From assembly GCA_002708825.1 (NCBI GenBank), contig PAPF01000007.1, positions 81,572-145,571 of the forward strand: a stretch of DNA of 64,000 bases, written 5' to 3'. Under the pieces are notes generated by a model. The model was not told the origin of the DNA. It made no database searches and was given only the letters and a program-made list of their open reading frames with translations. The stretch is from Phyllobacteriaceae bacterium (lineage in GTDB: Bacteria > Pseudomonadota > Alphaproteobacteria > Rhizobiales > Rhizobiaceae). The position numbers and the translations under genes were made by a program. Position 1 is the first letter of the stretch, and each line of letters begins with the position of its first letter. Positions 51,228 through 60,967 of this stretch are shown here, in pieces.

Positions 51228-53666
51228 TCAATCGCTTCGCACCGCCTGCCCGGAACCGAAATCGCCCAGCGTTCGGAAGGCAAGGCGGAAACCGAAGGAG
51301 CGGGTCGGATCGAGATTCGGGAACCGCGGATTGCGCACTTCCGAGAAATTCATGCCGAACGTGAAGCACTCGTCATCATAGAGGAAGCCGATCCGCTTGC
51401 CGGTCACGATGTCGTACTGGAGATTGTAGGTCAGCCCGCCGCTGACCCTCCAGTATTCCGCGATCTTGAGGCTTGCATCGCCTGCCACCTCGACCCGGCG
51501 CTCGGGGAAGGAGTAGGTGGGCTGCGGCGCGATGTCGGTATAGCGCAGCAGGATGGATCCGCGGTCGTGGACCAGGCCGGCCCGCGCTTCAAAGCGGCGC
51601 AGGCTGAACGTATCCTTGTCGAACCGTCCGGACACCGAGGCGGTCAGGCCGTTCGGGCTTGCCAGGCCGAACATGCCCACGTAATCCGAGCGCGCCGTTT
51701 CAAGACCGGACTCCGCGCCAGCCGCCACCAGGTCAGGCTGCGCATAGGGATTCTCGCCGGCAAGGTGGAAGGATTGGCCGAACAGGCCGTTGGCGGTCCA
51801 GCCATTGGCGAAGCTGCCGGAATAGCGCAGGCCCAGATTTGCGCGTGTCCCGCCCTCGATGCGGTCCCATCCGGCGAACTTGTCGCGCTCGAAGAGGTTT
51901 GCGGCATCGAAGACAAGGCTCTGGGAATCCTCGTTGGGCAGGCCCAGCGCCGCCTGGTAGGGCGCGTCCGGCCGCGCGAAGATCTGCGCCATCGGCTCGA
52001 AGACATGCGTGGCCGACGTCGTGGAGAACAGGATCGGCCAGCGCAGTTCCAGGCCTGCCGTGGCCATGTAGCGGAACCAGGCGTTGCGCGTGTTTACCGC
52101 CACGCCGATGTTCCGGCCCATGTCGCCGACGGCATCGAGCGAAGCCTGGTTGAAATCGGTGAAGAAGCCTTCGCCGCGCAAGCCGAGCATGGGCGTGATG
52201 ATCAGGCCGTTTTCGGTGACGAAATTGCGCTTCCACTCCAGTTCGGCCGATATGCGCTGGCTGGTTCCGGCAAGGCCCGGGAGCGTGTTGATGCCGTAGA
52301 TGCCGTTGCCCAGGACCGGGTTGCCGATATCGGTCAGGATCTGGCTTTCCAGCAGGTTGTTCCCGGTATGCGTGACGTCCCGGTAGATGCTCTGGGCATT
52401 GATGTCGAGCGAAAGCTCGCCACCGGCCACCGGTTCGTCGAAGGTCTTGGAATAGTCGAAGGAGGGCAGGGCCCAGGCCTGGCGCTCGTCGCGCGCGCCC
52501 GCCGTGCCCTCCAGCGCATTCTCCTGCACGTCGAACTTCATGAAGCGCAGGTCGAAGAAATTCCGGTCGTTCAGCCCCGTCAGGTAGATTTCCGACCGGT
52601 GGACGCTGTCGTCGAAGCCCTCGATGTCATAGACCCGCGAGAAGTTCTTGTCGGTCTGGTAGAGCAGGTCCCAGCCGAAAATCCAGCGCGGATTGAGCTG
52701 GAACTTGCCCTTCGTGCCGACCATGTAGCGGTCCCGCACGGAGCGGCTGACATTGTCGCTCTTGAACGCATTCGGCGCGCGCTGCCGGATGCCGGCGCCC
52801 TTGATGAAGAACTCGCCGTTGTCGAACCGCTTGCGGAATTCCACCTCGCCCATGAAGCCCTGGCGCGAATAGTAGGTCGGCGTCAGCAGAAGGTCGTAGG
52901 TCGGGTCGAGCGCGACGTTGAACGGCGTGCCGATACCCCAGCCAAGCGCCGAATCGTTCGTTATCCGCGGAAACAGGAAGCCGGTCTTCTGCCGGATTGT
53001 CGGATCCGCCATGGAAAAGCTCGGCAGATAGGCGATCGGTATGCCCAGGAACTCGAAACTTGCGTCCTTGAACCGGACGACCTGTTCCTGGCCGTCCCAG
53101 ATGATCCGGCGCGCCTTGATCTGCCAGACCGGCGCGCGCGACGGATTTTCCGCGCAGGGTTCGCAGGCCGTGTAGACGCCGTTGTTGAAGGTGGTGACAT
53201 TGCCGCCCTGCCGCGTTGCGCTCTCTGCGGCAAAGCGGCTGTTGTCGGTGGTCTCGATGCGCAGCGCATTGACGAAGCCGTCGCCCAGATCGTCCGTGAT
53301 GTCGATCTCTTCGGCATAGATGCGGTTGCCGTTGCGTTCGATGATCTCGACATTGCCGGACGCCATCACGCGCCGCGTGCCCTGGTCGTAGGTCACCTGC
53401 TCGGCGACCACCTTGTAGCCGTCATAGTCGATCTGGACATTGCCGCGCGCGCTGACCGTGCCGCGCTCGTTGTCATAGACGAGCGTGTCGGCTTCCAGCA
53501 GCATCTGCGCATTGGGGTCGGTGCTTCCGGCCAGGGCCTCGAAGTCCTGCGCCACGGCAGGACCGGCGGCAAGAGGCATGCCCGCGGCGGCGAGCGCGAC
53601 AAGGCTGACGCCGGCGAGGCGTGCCGCACGCTTCAAGGATTGTGCTTTCCCCCGATCGCACACCAC
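51228..53666 (-). CDS. lptD: LPS-assembly protein LptD
   Basis: The 812-residue outer membrane protein inserts LPS with LptE. After a signal peptide ending near AVAQ come an OstA-like jellyroll (MLLEADTLVYDNERGTVSARGNVQI) and the C-terminal beta-barrel. The CEPCAENP pair and the Cys of YDDECFTFGM may form the disulfides needed for function. No ATG is available: GTG at 53666, one base after the lptG stop with GGGAGGA upstream, is chosen, and TTG at 53636 is an alternative. Confidence 0.93.
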   Translation of the reverse strand: MVCDRGKAQSLKRAARLAGVSLVALAAAGMPLAAGPAVAQDFEALAGSTDPNAQMLLEADTLVYDNERGTVSARGNVQIDYDGYKVVAEQVTYDQGTRRVMASGNVEIIERNGNRIYAEEIDITDDLGDGFVNALRIETTDNSRFAAESATRQGGNVTTFNNGVYTACEPCAENPSRAPVWQIKARRIIWDGQEQVVRFKDASFEFLGIPIAYLPSFSMADPTIRQKTGFLFPRITNDSALGWGIGTPFNVALDPTYDLLLTPTYYSRQGFMGEVEFRKRFDNGEFFIKGAGIRQRAPNAFKSDNVSRSVRDRYMVGTKGKFQLNPRWIFGWDLLYQTDKNFSRVYDIEGFDDSVHRSEIYLTGLNDRNFFDLRFMKFDVQENALEGTAGARDERQAWALPSFDYSKTFDEPVAGGELSLDINAQSIYRDVTHTGNNLLESQILTDIGNPVLGNGIYGINTLPGLAGTSQRISAELEWKRNFVTENGLIITPMLGLRGEGFFTDFNQASLDAVGDMGRNIGVAVNTRNAWFRYMATAGLELRWPILFSTTSATHVFEPMAQIFARPDAPYQAALGLPNEDSQSLVFDAANLFERDKFAGWDRIEGGTRANLGLRYSGSFANGWTANGLFGQSFHLAGENPYAQPDLVAAGAESGLETARSDYVGMFGLASPNGLTASVSGRFDKDTFSLRRFEARAGLVHDRGSILLRYTDIAPQPTYSFPERRVEVAGDASLKIAEYWRVSGGLTYNLQYDIVTGKRIGFLYDDECFTFGMNFSEVRNPRFPNLDPTRSFGFRLAFRTLGDFGSGQAVRSD

Positions 53667-53667
53667 C

Positions 53668-54765
53668 TTATCCGTCCTCCCTGTGCAGAAGAAAGCTGAT
53701 CCCGATGAAGGCTGCAATCACGACGGGCGACCATGCTGCGATGACGGGAGGCACGAATCCGGAGCTTCCAAACGCTTTGACCAAAACCGAAGCGACATAA
53801 AGCAGAAAACCTGCCGCGATGCCACCCACGATCATTGCGCCGGACTGTCCGAAGCGGACAAAGCGCAAGGACACCGTGGCCGCGATGAGAGTCATCGCGA
53901 CAAGCAGTGCGGGTAGAGCAATAAGCGAATGGAATTGCATCCGCAACGGGTAAGCCGGATATCCGAAGGCCCTTGAAACTTCAATTTTTTCCGGCAGTGA
54001 GAAAAAGGGCACAGAATCAGGTTCCGCCAGCCGCTGGCTGACCAGTTCGGGCCGCAGGTTCGTGGCCACACGGACCCTTTCCGCGATTTGCGGTTCCGCG
54101 CCGAGGCGTGTTTCGCGCACATTCTGGAGGTGCCAGAATCCGTCGCGGAGAAATGCGCGTTCGGCATCCTGCCGGCGCGCGATCTGGCCGTTCTCGTCGA
54201 GGTGGATGAAGACCGGGCTTGCCAGCGCGATCCCGCCCTGAAGAACGGCCTTGGCGCCGATGATCGTCTCGCCGTCATCGGTCTTCTGGCGCAGCCAGGG
54301 CACGGTGGTGGCAATGCTCGTGTTGGATGTCAGCGCCCGCCAGTCCGCCTCGATCGTCTTTGCCTGCTCGAAGCCATAGGCCGACAACGGGTTGAGCACG
54401 GCAACGGCCAGCGCGCCGAAGGTGAAGGCGCCGAGGCAGATGGGCGCCAGGAATTGCCAGGCCGAAACCCCGGAGGCGCGAGCCACCACGAGTTCATGGC
54501 GCCGGTTCAGCGAGATCAGCGTCGCCATGCCGGAAAAAAGGGCGATGAAGGGCACGATCTGCTGCATGAGGAAGGGGATGCGCATGGCGGAGATGAACAG
54601 CGCGCCCTGCATCGTGTATTTCGGCAGGTTCGACGTGCGCGAGGAAAACTCGGTGAAGTCGATCAGGAATGCCAGCGCGAAGATGCCGGTGAAGAACCAG
54701 GCGGTGATCACCGCGTAGCGGCGCATGAAGTAGCGCCCGAGGGTCCATCCGGGATAGGGGATCAT
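53668..54765 (-). CDS. lptG: LPS export ABC transporter permease LptG
   Basis: The 365-residue inner membrane permease (YjgP/YjgQ family) works with LptF and the LptB ATPase to pull LPS from the membrane. It has six hydrophobic helices, three before and three after a large periplasmic jellyroll domain (about residues 120-270). [26 protein letters not shown] opens helix 1. It starts within the end of lptF (ATGA) and is followed by lptD after one base. Confidence 0.94.
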   Translation of the reverse strand: MIPYPGWTLGRYFMRRYAVITAWFFTGIFALAFLIDFTEFSSRTSNLPKYTMQGALFISAMRIPFLMQQIVPFIALFSGMATLISLNRRHELVVARASGVSAWQFLAPICLGAFTFGALAVAVLNPLSAYGFEQAKTIEADWRALTSNTSIATTVPWLRQKTDDGETIIGAKAVLQGGIALASPVFIHLDENGQIARRQDAERAFLRDGFWHLQNVRETRLGAEPQIAERVRVATNLRPELVSQRLAEPDSVPFFSLPEKIEVSRAFGYPAYPLRMQFHSLIALPALLVAMTLIAATVSLRFVRFGQSGAMIVGGIAAGFLLYVASVLVKAFGSSGFVPPVIAAWSPVVIAAFIGISFLLHREDG

Positions 54766-55973
54766 GCCGCCGCCTCGCGGATTCCGAGCCAGGCGCGAAG
54801 GCCGGCCGGCAACAGGGCGATGGCGCGCTGGCGCATGGCCTCCGCCAGCGCCTGCAGGCGCTCGGCATGATGCGTGGGCAGTTCCAGCGTTCGCGACGTC
54901 GCAAACAGCCAGGCCGTGAGCAGGATGGTGACGATCGGGATGACGTAGAGCATGGCGCCGAAGAAGGCGCTCTGGTCGGCCTTGCCGAAGCTGAAATAGC
55001 CCATCCAGCGCACGAAGAGTACGGTCGCCATGGTCGACACCATCGGATGCAGCCGCGCCTCGCGGTGGGAGCGCGCATTGCCTGCGATCGAAAGTGCGAT
55101 CAGCCCGAAGACCAGCGGGTTCAGCCATGTCGTCAGCCGCGAGTGGATCTCCGCGGAAAACAGGCCGGGCGCGGTCTTCAGGTAGGGATCGTCGGGGTCC
55201 GGATCGAGCAGGTAGGTGAGGGGCCGGTCCTTGGGCCACAGGCTGACCTTGCCGGCTGCCGGCGTGAACTCCGCCAGGTCGAAGACATAGGAGTTGAACC
55301 GGATGATCGAGACCGGCTCTCCGGGTCGGTTGCGGTGGATTTCGCCGTCACGCATCGCCAGGAAGTTCGCGCCGTCCTTTTCGCCAAGCACCCCGGTCTT
55401 GGCGAAATAGATCAGGTCCACGTCCTTCGTCCGCGAATCGGCGACGAAGATCGAGCCGAGCTGTCCGTCCGGCCGCCGTTCGCCGATCTGCAGGAACAGG
55501 TTGTCGTCGATGCGCCGGAATGCGCCTTCCTGGATCAGCGTGCTGATCAGGCCGGCCCGGGCTTCCGATATCATCTCGCGCACCTTTTCGCGCGTGAGCG
55601 GCGCGACCACGTTGTGAACGAGGAAGGTGACGATGCAGGCCGTCGCAGCCAGCACGAGCACGGGCCTGGCAAGCGTCAAGCGCGATGTGCCAGCGGCGTT
55701 GATCACGACCAGTTCCGAATCGGTATTCATCGTCGTCAGCGCATGCGCCACGCCGATGGCCACCGCGATGGGCAGGATCTCAGGCACCACGTTGGGCAGG
55801 ATCAGCGTCGCCAGTTGCAGGAAGGCGAAGGCCGACTGCCCGGTGTCGGTGACGAGGTTGATGCGGTTCAGCACCTGGACGGTCCAGGCGATCGTCAGCG
55901 TCGAAATCGTGGCGGCAAGGAAGACGGATGTCATCCGCCGGAGCAGGTAGCGTTCGATGATGGTCAGAGTCAT
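54762..55973 (-). CDS. lptF: LPS export ABC transporter permease LptF
   Basis: The 403-residue partner of LptG has the same fold. [34 protein letters not shown] forms helix 1, a periplasmic domain spans about residues 125-270, and [19 protein letters not shown]-like helices follow. It heads the lptF-lptG-lptD-surA-pdxA-rsmA run. The start ATG 55973 has GGGA close upstream. A dyad lies 24 bases before it. Confidence 0.94.
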   Translation of the reverse strand: MTLTIIERYLLRRMTSVFLAATISTLTIAWTVQVLNRINLVTDTGQSAFAFLQLATLILPNVVPEILPIAVAIGVAHALTTMNTDSELVVINAAGTSRLTLARPVLVLAATACIVTFLVHNVVAPLTREKVREMISEARAGLISTLIQEGAFRRIDDNLFLQIGERRPDGQLGSIFVADSRTKDVDLIYFAKTGVLGEKDGANFLAMRDGEIHRNRPGEPVSIIRFNSYVFDLAEFTPAAGKVSLWPKDRPLTYLLDPDPDDPYLKTAPGLFSAEIHSRLTTWLNPLVFGLIALSIAGNARSHREARLHPMVSTMATVLFVRWMGYFSFGKADQSAFFGAMLYVIPIVTILLTAWLFATSRTLELPTHHAERLQALAEAMRQRAIALLPAGLRAWLGIREAAA

Positions 55974-55996
55974 CCCGTGTCCCTGTCGGCCGATGC

Positions 55997-56021
55997 GATT
56001 GCCCTGTCCCCCGGGGCAATC
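55997..56021. repeat. Perfect 8-bp inverted repeat upstream of lptF
   Basis: GATTGCCC (55997-56004) and GGGCAATC (56014-56021) flank 9 bases. The element lies 24-48 bases before the lptF start, in the 231-base divergent gap with pepA. It could be an operator or a leader hairpin of the lpt message. Confidence 0.5.
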
Positions 56022-56079
56022 TTTCTGGCGTGCATGCCTTTTGCCGCCAAATCCCGCCTGTCACTCTTAATGGGCGAAG

Positions 56080-56100
56080 CTTGGCTAAAAAAGGGCCAAG
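56080..56100. repeat. CTTGGC/GCCAAG dyad upstream of pepA
   Basis: CTTGGC (56080-56085) pairs with GCCAAG (56095-56100) around an A-rich 9-base loop. It lies 105 bases before pepA in the divergent gap with lptF. No promoter boxes could be fixed with confidence around it. Confidence 0.4.
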
Positions 56101-56204
56101 AAACGCGGTTAACGAAGAGTTGCTTTCCCGCCCAGCCTTGCCAATCGCATGAAAACACCCAAGATCAGCAGCTTGCAAAGAGATTCCCGAAAACCGGAGT
56201 AGTC

Positions 56205-57686
56205 ATGTCCTCGCGCCCATCCATCAAGTTTGCAAAATTGTCGGTTCCCTCGAAAGGCGCCGTGATCCTCCTGGCGGGCGACAAGGCCGCGCTCTCCGAA
56301 GCGGCGCATGCCTGCGATCCTGAAGGCGTTGCGGGCCGCGCGGCCGACGACGCCGATTTCAAGGGCAAGCTTGCCGCCACGCTGGAAATCCTGGCCCCGG
56401 CCGGCCATGGCTACTCGCGCCTGGCGCTGGTCGGCGCGGGCAAGCCGGACGAGCGCAACGGCAATGCCTGGTCGCGAATCGGAGGCGCGGCCATGGGCGC
56501 GGCCGGGAAGGCCGGTGACATCGCCGTGATTGCCGATCTTGCCGATGGCGAACTGCCCGCCGACGCTGCCGCCGAACTGGCGATGGGAATGGTGCTGCGA
56601 TCCTATGCTTTCGAGAAATACAAGACGAAGAAGGATGAAGCGAAGGACAAGGCCGCCAAGGTGACGATTCACTGTGCCGATCCGTCCGCCGCGAAAAAGG
56701 CCTGGGCGGCGGCCGAAGCACTGGGCGAAGGCATGATGCTTGCCCGCGACCTCGTCAACGAACCGGCCAACATCCTTGGTCCGGAGGAATTCGCCGCAAA
56801 GGCCAAGGAACTGGAAAAGCTCGGCGTCGAGGTGGAAATCCTGACCGAGAAGGAGATGAAGAAACTCGGCATGGGCGCATTGCTGGGTGTCGCGCAGGGC
56901 TCCGTTCGCCCACCGCGCTTGGCGGTCATGCAATGGAACGGCGGCAAGGCCAAGGACCAGCCCGTCGCCTTCATCGGCAAGGGCGTCGTCTTCGATACCG
57001 GCGGCATCTCCATCAAGCCCGCCGCCGGCATGGAGGACATGAAGGGCGACATGGGCGGCGCGGCGGCCGTGACCGGCCTGATGCACACGCTGGCCGCCCG
57101 CAAGGCGAAGGTGAATGTGATCGGCGTCATCGGCCTTGTGGAAAACATGCCCGATGGCAATGCCCAGCGCCCCGGCGATATCGTCACATCCATGTCGGGC
57201 CAGACCATCGAGGTGCTCAATACCGACGCCGAAGGCCGCCTCGTCCTCTGCGATGCGTTGCACTACGTCAACGACCGCTTCAAGCCGGCCTTCATGATCA
57301 ATCTCGCCACGCTGACCGGCGCCATCATCGTTGCGCTCGGTCATGATCACGCCGGCCTCTTTTCCAACAATGACGAACTGGCCGAAAGGCTGTTCAAGGC
57401 GGGGCAGGACACGGCGGAGAAGGTCTGGCGCATGCCACTGGCGCCCGAATACGACAAGCTGATCGACTCCAAGAACGCCGACATGAAGAACATTGGCGGC
57501 CGCTGGGCCGGATCGATCACCGCAGCGCAGTTCCTGCAGCGTTTTGTCGGGGACACGCCCTGGGCGCATCTCGATGTCGCCGGCACGGCCATGGGTTCGC
57601 CGACAAGCGAGATTTCGAAGGGCTGGGCGTCGGGCTTCGGCGTGCGCCTCCTCGACCGGCTGGTGCGCGATCACTACGAGGGCTAG
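56205..57686 (+). CDS. pepA: Leucyl aminopeptidase (M17)
   Basis: The 493-residue hexameric zinc aminopeptidase removes N-terminal residues from peptides; PepA of E. coli also acts in plasmid resolution and regulation. [32 protein letters not shown] and [14 protein letters not shown] carry the dinuclear metal ligands, with the catalytic Lys and Arg. ATG 56205 has GGAG five bases upstream. The long frame to its left is a shadow of lptF. Confidence 0.96.
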   Translation: MSSRPSIKFAKLSVPSKGAVILLAGDKAALSEAAHACDPEGVAGRAADDADFKGKLAATLEILAPAGHGYSRLALVGAGKPDERNGNAWSRIGGAAMGAAGKAGDIAVIADLADGELPADAAAELAMGMVLRSYAFEKYKTKKDEAKDKAAKVTIHCADPSAAKKAWAAAEALGEGMMLARDLVNEPANILGPEEFAAKAKELEKLGVEVEILTEKEMKKLGMGALLGVAQGSVRPPRLAVMQWNGGKAKDQPVAFIGKGVVFDTGGISIKPAAGMEDMKGDMGGAAAVTGLMHTLAARKAKVNVIGVIGLVENMPDGNAQRPGDIVTSMSGQTIEVLNTDAEGRLVLCDALHYVNDRFKPAFMINLATLTGAIIVALGHDHAGLFSNNDELAERLFKAGQDTAEKVWRMPLAPEYDKLIDSKNADMKNIGGRWAGSITAAQFLQRFVGDTPWAHLDVAGTAMGSPTSEISKGWASGFGVRLLDRLVRDHYEG

Positions 57687-57690
57687 GGAG

Positions 57691-58173
57691 TCAGGCCCCG
57701 TTCCTGCCATGGGCGGCGCCCGCGTGGCGCCGCGCATTGGCTTCGACGCGTGCGAGCAGGTCGAAAAGCTTGGCTGTTTCCTGGTCGGACAGACCGTCGA
57801 GCAGGCGCGCGTTCACGTCTTCCCAGAACCGTCGCAAATGCTCCAGGCTTGCCGCCGCAGGGCCGGGATGAACCTGAATTGCCCGCCGGTCCTCGGCGCT
57901 GGCCTCGCGGCGCACAAGCCCTTTCTGCTCCATCCTGTCCAGGATGCGCGAAATCGCTGGCGCGTTGTTGCCCGTGTATTGAACCAGGTCACCCACCGAC
58001 AGGCCGTCGCGCTGCCAAAGCGCGGATAGCACGACCCATTGGGCGAGCGTCAGATCGTGCTCTGCCAGCATCTCCTGGCACATGGCCGTTGCCGCGCCGG
58101 CGGTGAAATTCAATGCGCGGCCCAGGGAGCGGGGGGCTTGCAAGTCGATAGTTTCCATGTAATCATTTTCCAT
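57691..58173 (-). CDS. MarR-family transcriptional regulator
   Basis: The 160-residue winged-helix regulator has VVLSALWQRDGLSVGDLVQYTGNNAPAISRILDRMEQKGLVRREASAEDRRAIQV, the MarR DNA-binding core with the DxRxx wing. The flanking helices form the dimer domain. Two TTACATGGAAA repeats overlap its two possible starts (58173 and 58158), neither with a Shine-Dalgarno. It is divergent from a cytochrome b561, its likely target. Confidence 0.88.
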   Translation of the reverse strand: MENDYMETIDLQAPRSLGRALNFTAGAATAMCQEMLAEHDLTLAQWVVLSALWQRDGLSVGDLVQYTGNNAPAISRILDRMEQKGLVRREASAEDRRAIQVHPGPAAASLEHLRRFWEDVNARLLDGLSDQETAKLFDLLARVEANARRHAGAAHGRNGA

Positions 58174-58177
58174 GTAA
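58152..58177. promoter_or_regulatory. Duplicated TTTCCATGTAA, candidate MarR operator
   Basis: TTTCCATGTAA occurs at 58152-58162 and at 58167-58177, 15 bases apart. Each copy is a near-palindrome around CATG (TTTACATGGAAA on the other strand). They span the marR start codons, so binding would repress marR and possibly the divergent cytochrome gene at 58251. Confidence 0.45.
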
Positions 58178-58250
58178 ATATTATTGCGGTTTTCGCCGGC
58201 GAAAGCAAGCTCGGCTGCGTCCGCACGGTTCTGGCAGAAAGGTTTTCACG

Positions 58251-58787
58251 ATGACACCACCCGCCCGCTATCATCCCCTCCTTGTCGCGCTGCATTGGCT
58301 GATGGCGGCAATGATCATTGTCGCGCTTGTCATGGGCGGCGCCGTGCTGGCCGAAACGCCGAACAGCGATCCCGGCAAGATCGACGCCTTGCGCGGACAC
58401 ATGATTTTCGGCCTGCTGCTCCTCGTCCTGGTTCTCCTGCGTCTTGCCGTTCGGCTGCGCACGCGCAAGCTTCCGCATGCGACCACCGGCAATCCGTTGC
58501 TTGACCGCATTGGTGTCTGGACCCATCGCGCCTTTTACGCCCTCGTCATCCTGGTGGCAGCGTCCGGCATCGGCATTTCCGCCCTGGCAGGATTGCCGGG
58601 AATCGTCTTCCTGGGCAATGGCGAGCCGCTGCCGGCCGATTTCTGGGCCTATGCGCCGCGTTATGGCCACGCCGTACTCACCAAGCTGCTTGGAATCCTG
58701 ATTCTTGCCCATCTGGCCGCGGCAATGTGGCACCAGTTCGTAAGGAAGGACCGGCTGATGGCGCGGATGTGGTTCGGCAAAAGCTAG
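58251..58787 (+). CDS. Cytochrome b561-type membrane protein
   Basis: A 178-residue protein with four hydrophobic helices. His15, His50, His140 and His154 lie in the positions expected for two b hemes in bacterial cytochrome b561 (YceJ/YodB-like), which pass electrons from quinol to periplasmic acceptors or remove superoxide. LHWLMAAMIIVALVMGG forms helix 1. The role of the divergent MarR gene suggests control by an oxidant or ligand. ATG 58251 is the first credible start. Confidence 0.85.
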   Translation: MTPPARYHPLLVALHWLMAAMIIVALVMGGAVLAETPNSDPGKIDALRGHMIFGLLLLVLVLLRLAVRLRTRKLPHATTGNPLLDRIGVWTHRAFYALVILVAASGIGISALAGLPGIVFLGNGEPLPADFWAYAPRYGHAVLTKLLGILILAHLAAAMWHQFVRKDRLMARMWFGKS

Positions 58788-58799
58788 CCTTACCCGCGG

Positions 58800-59090
58800 T
58801 CAGGGCTCTTTCGGGAGATCCGGGAAGGCGGCCTGCGGCTTCGGCCTGATCGCCCGGATTTCCCTGGCCGTATCGTCAACCTGTTCGCTCAGCGTTCGCT
58901 CGACGGCAACGGGTTTCCTCACTTCAAGGCGCGGCACCCTCGTCTTGAGCATGGAATCGGGATCCGGTGCGATGGGGCGGATCGTGTTGCAGGTCACGCC
59001 CTGGCTGCCCCGCTGCACGCACTGGGCCAGTGCGGATGGCACGGCGGGCAAGGTTACCAAGAGGACAGCGACGAGAATTATGCTTTTCAT
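58800..59090 (-). CDS. Small exported hypothetical protein
   Basis: The 96-residue product has a signal peptide (MKSIILVAVLLVTLPAVPSALAQ) and a short mature part with two Cys residues (CVQRGSQGVTCNTIRP), perhaps a disulfide, then a charged C-terminus. No family is recognised. A start at 59105 would add 5 residues. It is convergent with the cytochrome gene. Confidence 0.6.
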   Translation of the reverse strand: MKSIILVAVLLVTLPAVPSALAQCVQRGSQGVTCNTIRPIAPDPDSMLKTRVPRLEVRKPVAVERTLSEQVDDTAREIRAIRPKPQAAFPDLPKEP

Positions 59091-59184
59091 GGCTCCGGAT
59101 ATCATGTGAAAAAACGGCGCGGGCAAGGCGCAGACGGCGATCGCATCATTGCAAGGCGATGTGTCAAAGTCCCATATGGATGTC

Positions 59185-59634
59185 ATGGCCGAGGTTCTTT
59201 TCTATCACCTGACCGAATCCACGCTTGAGGAGGCGCTTCCCGCCCTTCTCGAGCGCTCGCTGCAGCGCGGCTGGAAGGTGGTCGTCCAGACCGGAACCGA
59301 AGAGCGGCGCGACGGGCTCGATCTTCACCTGTGGACCTATGCCGACGAGAGCTTTCTCGCCCACGCGACGGACCGTTCGGAACACGCCGCGGAGAATCCC
59401 GTCATACTGACCACTGGCGAGGTCAATCCGAACGCTGCGACGATACGCTTCCTTGTCGATGGCGCCACGCCTCCGGATCTTTCCGCCTATGAGCGCGGCG
59501 TCTTCATGTTCGACGGGCACGACCCCGAACAACTTGATCATGCGCGCGCGCAATGGAAGGCGCAGAAGGCAGCCGGCCACGACCTGACCTATTGGCAGCA
59601 GACGCCGGAGCGGCGATGGGTGAAAAAGGCATGA
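59185..59634 (+). CDS. holC: DNA polymerase III chi subunit
   Basis: The 149-residue HolC joins the clamp loader to SSB. MAEVLFYHLTESTLEEALPALLERSLQRGWKVVVQ and LWTYADESFLAHATDR are typical of the alphaproteobacterial form, and the C-terminal QLDHARAQWKAQKAAGHDLTYWQQ is the common end. ATG 59185 gives the usual MxEVLFYHL; an earlier ATG at 59176 is possible. Its stop overlaps the next gene as ATGA. Confidence 0.92.
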   Translation: MAEVLFYHLTESTLEEALPALLERSLQRGWKVVVQTGTEERRDGLDLHLWTYADESFLAHATDRSEHAAENPVILTTGEVNPNAATIRFLVDGATPPDLSAYERGVFMFDGHDPEQLDHARAQWKAQKAAGHDLTYWQQTPERRWVKKA

Positions 59635-60332
59635 GTTCAGACGGTTCCGACGATTTCCGGGCGCGGCGGGAAGCCATGAGGGCGCGCATCGATCCGCTTG
59701 ACCGCGATGCCGGCGGAAGCGTGGCCGACCGCAAGGCCTTCTTCGATCAGGTCTATGCCATGGCCGAAGGGGACGAGGCCGCGGTGCCATGGGCCGACCT
59801 CAAGCCCAAGGACAGGCTCGCCAGCTGGCTTGCGGCGCATCCCGGCCATGGCAAGACGGCAGTCGATGTCGCCTGCGGACTGGGCGACAATGCCGAGGCG
59901 CTGGCGGCCGCCGGCTATGCGGCGACAGCCTTCGACCTGTCGGAAAAGGCAATCGAATGGGCGCGGCGCCGGTTTCCGGATACACGGGTCGACTATCGCG
60001 CGGCGAACCTGCTCACGCCGCCGCAGGACTGGATCGGCGGCTTCGATCTCGTGCATGAGTGCTACACCATCCAGTCCGTGCCGCCGGCCATGCACCGCGA
60101 TTTCTCGCGCGCGGTTGCCGCGCTGGTGAAGCCCGGCGGCAGGTTGCTCGTCTATACGCGGTTGCGGCCCGAGGGGTCGGACCATGAAGGCCCTCCGTGG
60201 CCGCTCATGCCGTCCGAAACGGACGTTTTCGAAGAGTTCGGGCTTGTTGCGGAAAGCCGCGAGCGCTTCGACGTGGTGCGCCCGGATCGCGCCATCGCGC
60301 ACGAATTTTCCGTCTGGCGAAAGCCGGACTGA
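59631..60332 (+). CDS. Class I SAM-dependent methyltransferase
   Basis: A 233-residue methyltransferase with the SAM loop AVDVACGLGDNAEALAAAGY, the second strand ATAFDLSEKAIEWARRRF and FDLVHECYTIQSVPPAMHRDF as motif IV and its helix, close to thiopurine/TehB-like enzymes. The acceptor is unknown. ATG 59631 overlaps the holC stop. ATG 59616 would add five residues and has GGAG six bases before it. Confidence 0.85.
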   Translation: MSSDGSDDFRARREAMRARIDPLDRDAGGSVADRKAFFDQVYAMAEGDEAAVPWADLKPKDRLASWLAAHPGHGKTAVDVACGLGDNAEALAAAGYAATAFDLSEKAIEWARRRFPDTRVDYRAANLLTPPQDWIGGFDLVHECYTIQSVPPAMHRDFSRAVAALVKPGGRLLVYTRLRPEGSDHEGPPWPLMPSETDVFEEFGLVAESRERFDVVRPDRAIAHEFSVWRKPD

Positions 60333-60355
60333 GCCGCCGGGCGGGGAGGGCGCAC

Positions 60356-60955
60356 ATGCTTCGGTTCGTTTTTCTGCTTCTGATGCTGGGCGGCCTCGGC
60401 GCGGCTGTGGGCTATCCCTGGGCGGTCGAGAACTTCTCCGGCAGCGAACTGGGCACCATCCGCGTCTATGACCGGGAAACGGGTTTCAAGACGGCCCGTG
60501 TGATCGTCTCGCCGGTCGATGCGCCCGTGCGCGTGCTCGTCGACCTGACGGCGATGCCGCAGCGCGTCCTGCCGTCCGACAGGACGGTGATCGACATGGT
60601 TATCGAAAGCGCCGATGGAACGCAGCGCACCGAACGGCTGGAATTCGCGCCCACCCAGGCCAACCGGGAGGATGCCAGCCTGTCCTCATCGCAGGTTTAC
60701 CGGGCCTCCGTCGGCACGCTGGAGCCGCGCATCACCGACGAATACACCTTCACCTTGACGCCGTCCGGCGGCCAGACCATCGAGATGCAGGCGGTGGACC
60801 TCGTGCTTCGCCGCAATGCGCTCGCCTGGGACAGCCGCATCCAGCCGGCAGGCTTCATGGCCGCCGCCCTCGGCTTCATCGGCTTTGTCCTGACGTTCAG
60901 AAGCCGCAAGCCAGCGCCGAAAGAGCCGCAACGCCGCCGCTGGGGCCGCCAATAG
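60356..60955 (+). CDS. Hypothetical membrane protein with periplasmic beta domain
   Basis: The 199-residue product has an N-terminal helix (residues 1-20), a region of about 135 residues rich in beta segments (IRVYDRETGFKTARVIVSPVDAPVRVLVDLTAM ... TFTLTPSGGQTIEMQAVDLVLRRN) and a C-terminal helix (about 163-180) before a basic tail. This suggests two membrane passes with a periplasmic domain. GGGGAGGG precedes ATG 60356. I do not recognise a family. Confidence 0.7.
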   Translation: MLRFVFLLLMLGGLGAAVGYPWAVENFSGSELGTIRVYDRETGFKTARVIVSPVDAPVRVLVDLTAMPQRVLPSDRTVIDMVIESADGTQRTERLEFAPTQANREDASLSSSQVYRASVGTLEPRITDEYTFTLTPSGGQTIEMQAVDLVLRRNALAWDSRIQPAGFMAAALGFIGFVLTFRSRKPAPKEPQRRRWGRQ

Positions 60956-60967
60956 GGCGTTCCCGCG

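Noticed and set aside
51567-53699. A 710-codon frame antisense to lptD.
   Set aside because: High-GC shadow of the lptD gene; composition is atypical and no motif is visible.
54867-57686. A 939-codon plus-strand frame covering lptF antisense and pepA.
   Set aside because: Only the part from 56205 matches a known family. The upstream half is the GC-rich antisense of lptF, full of Arg, Gly, Asp and His with no domain.
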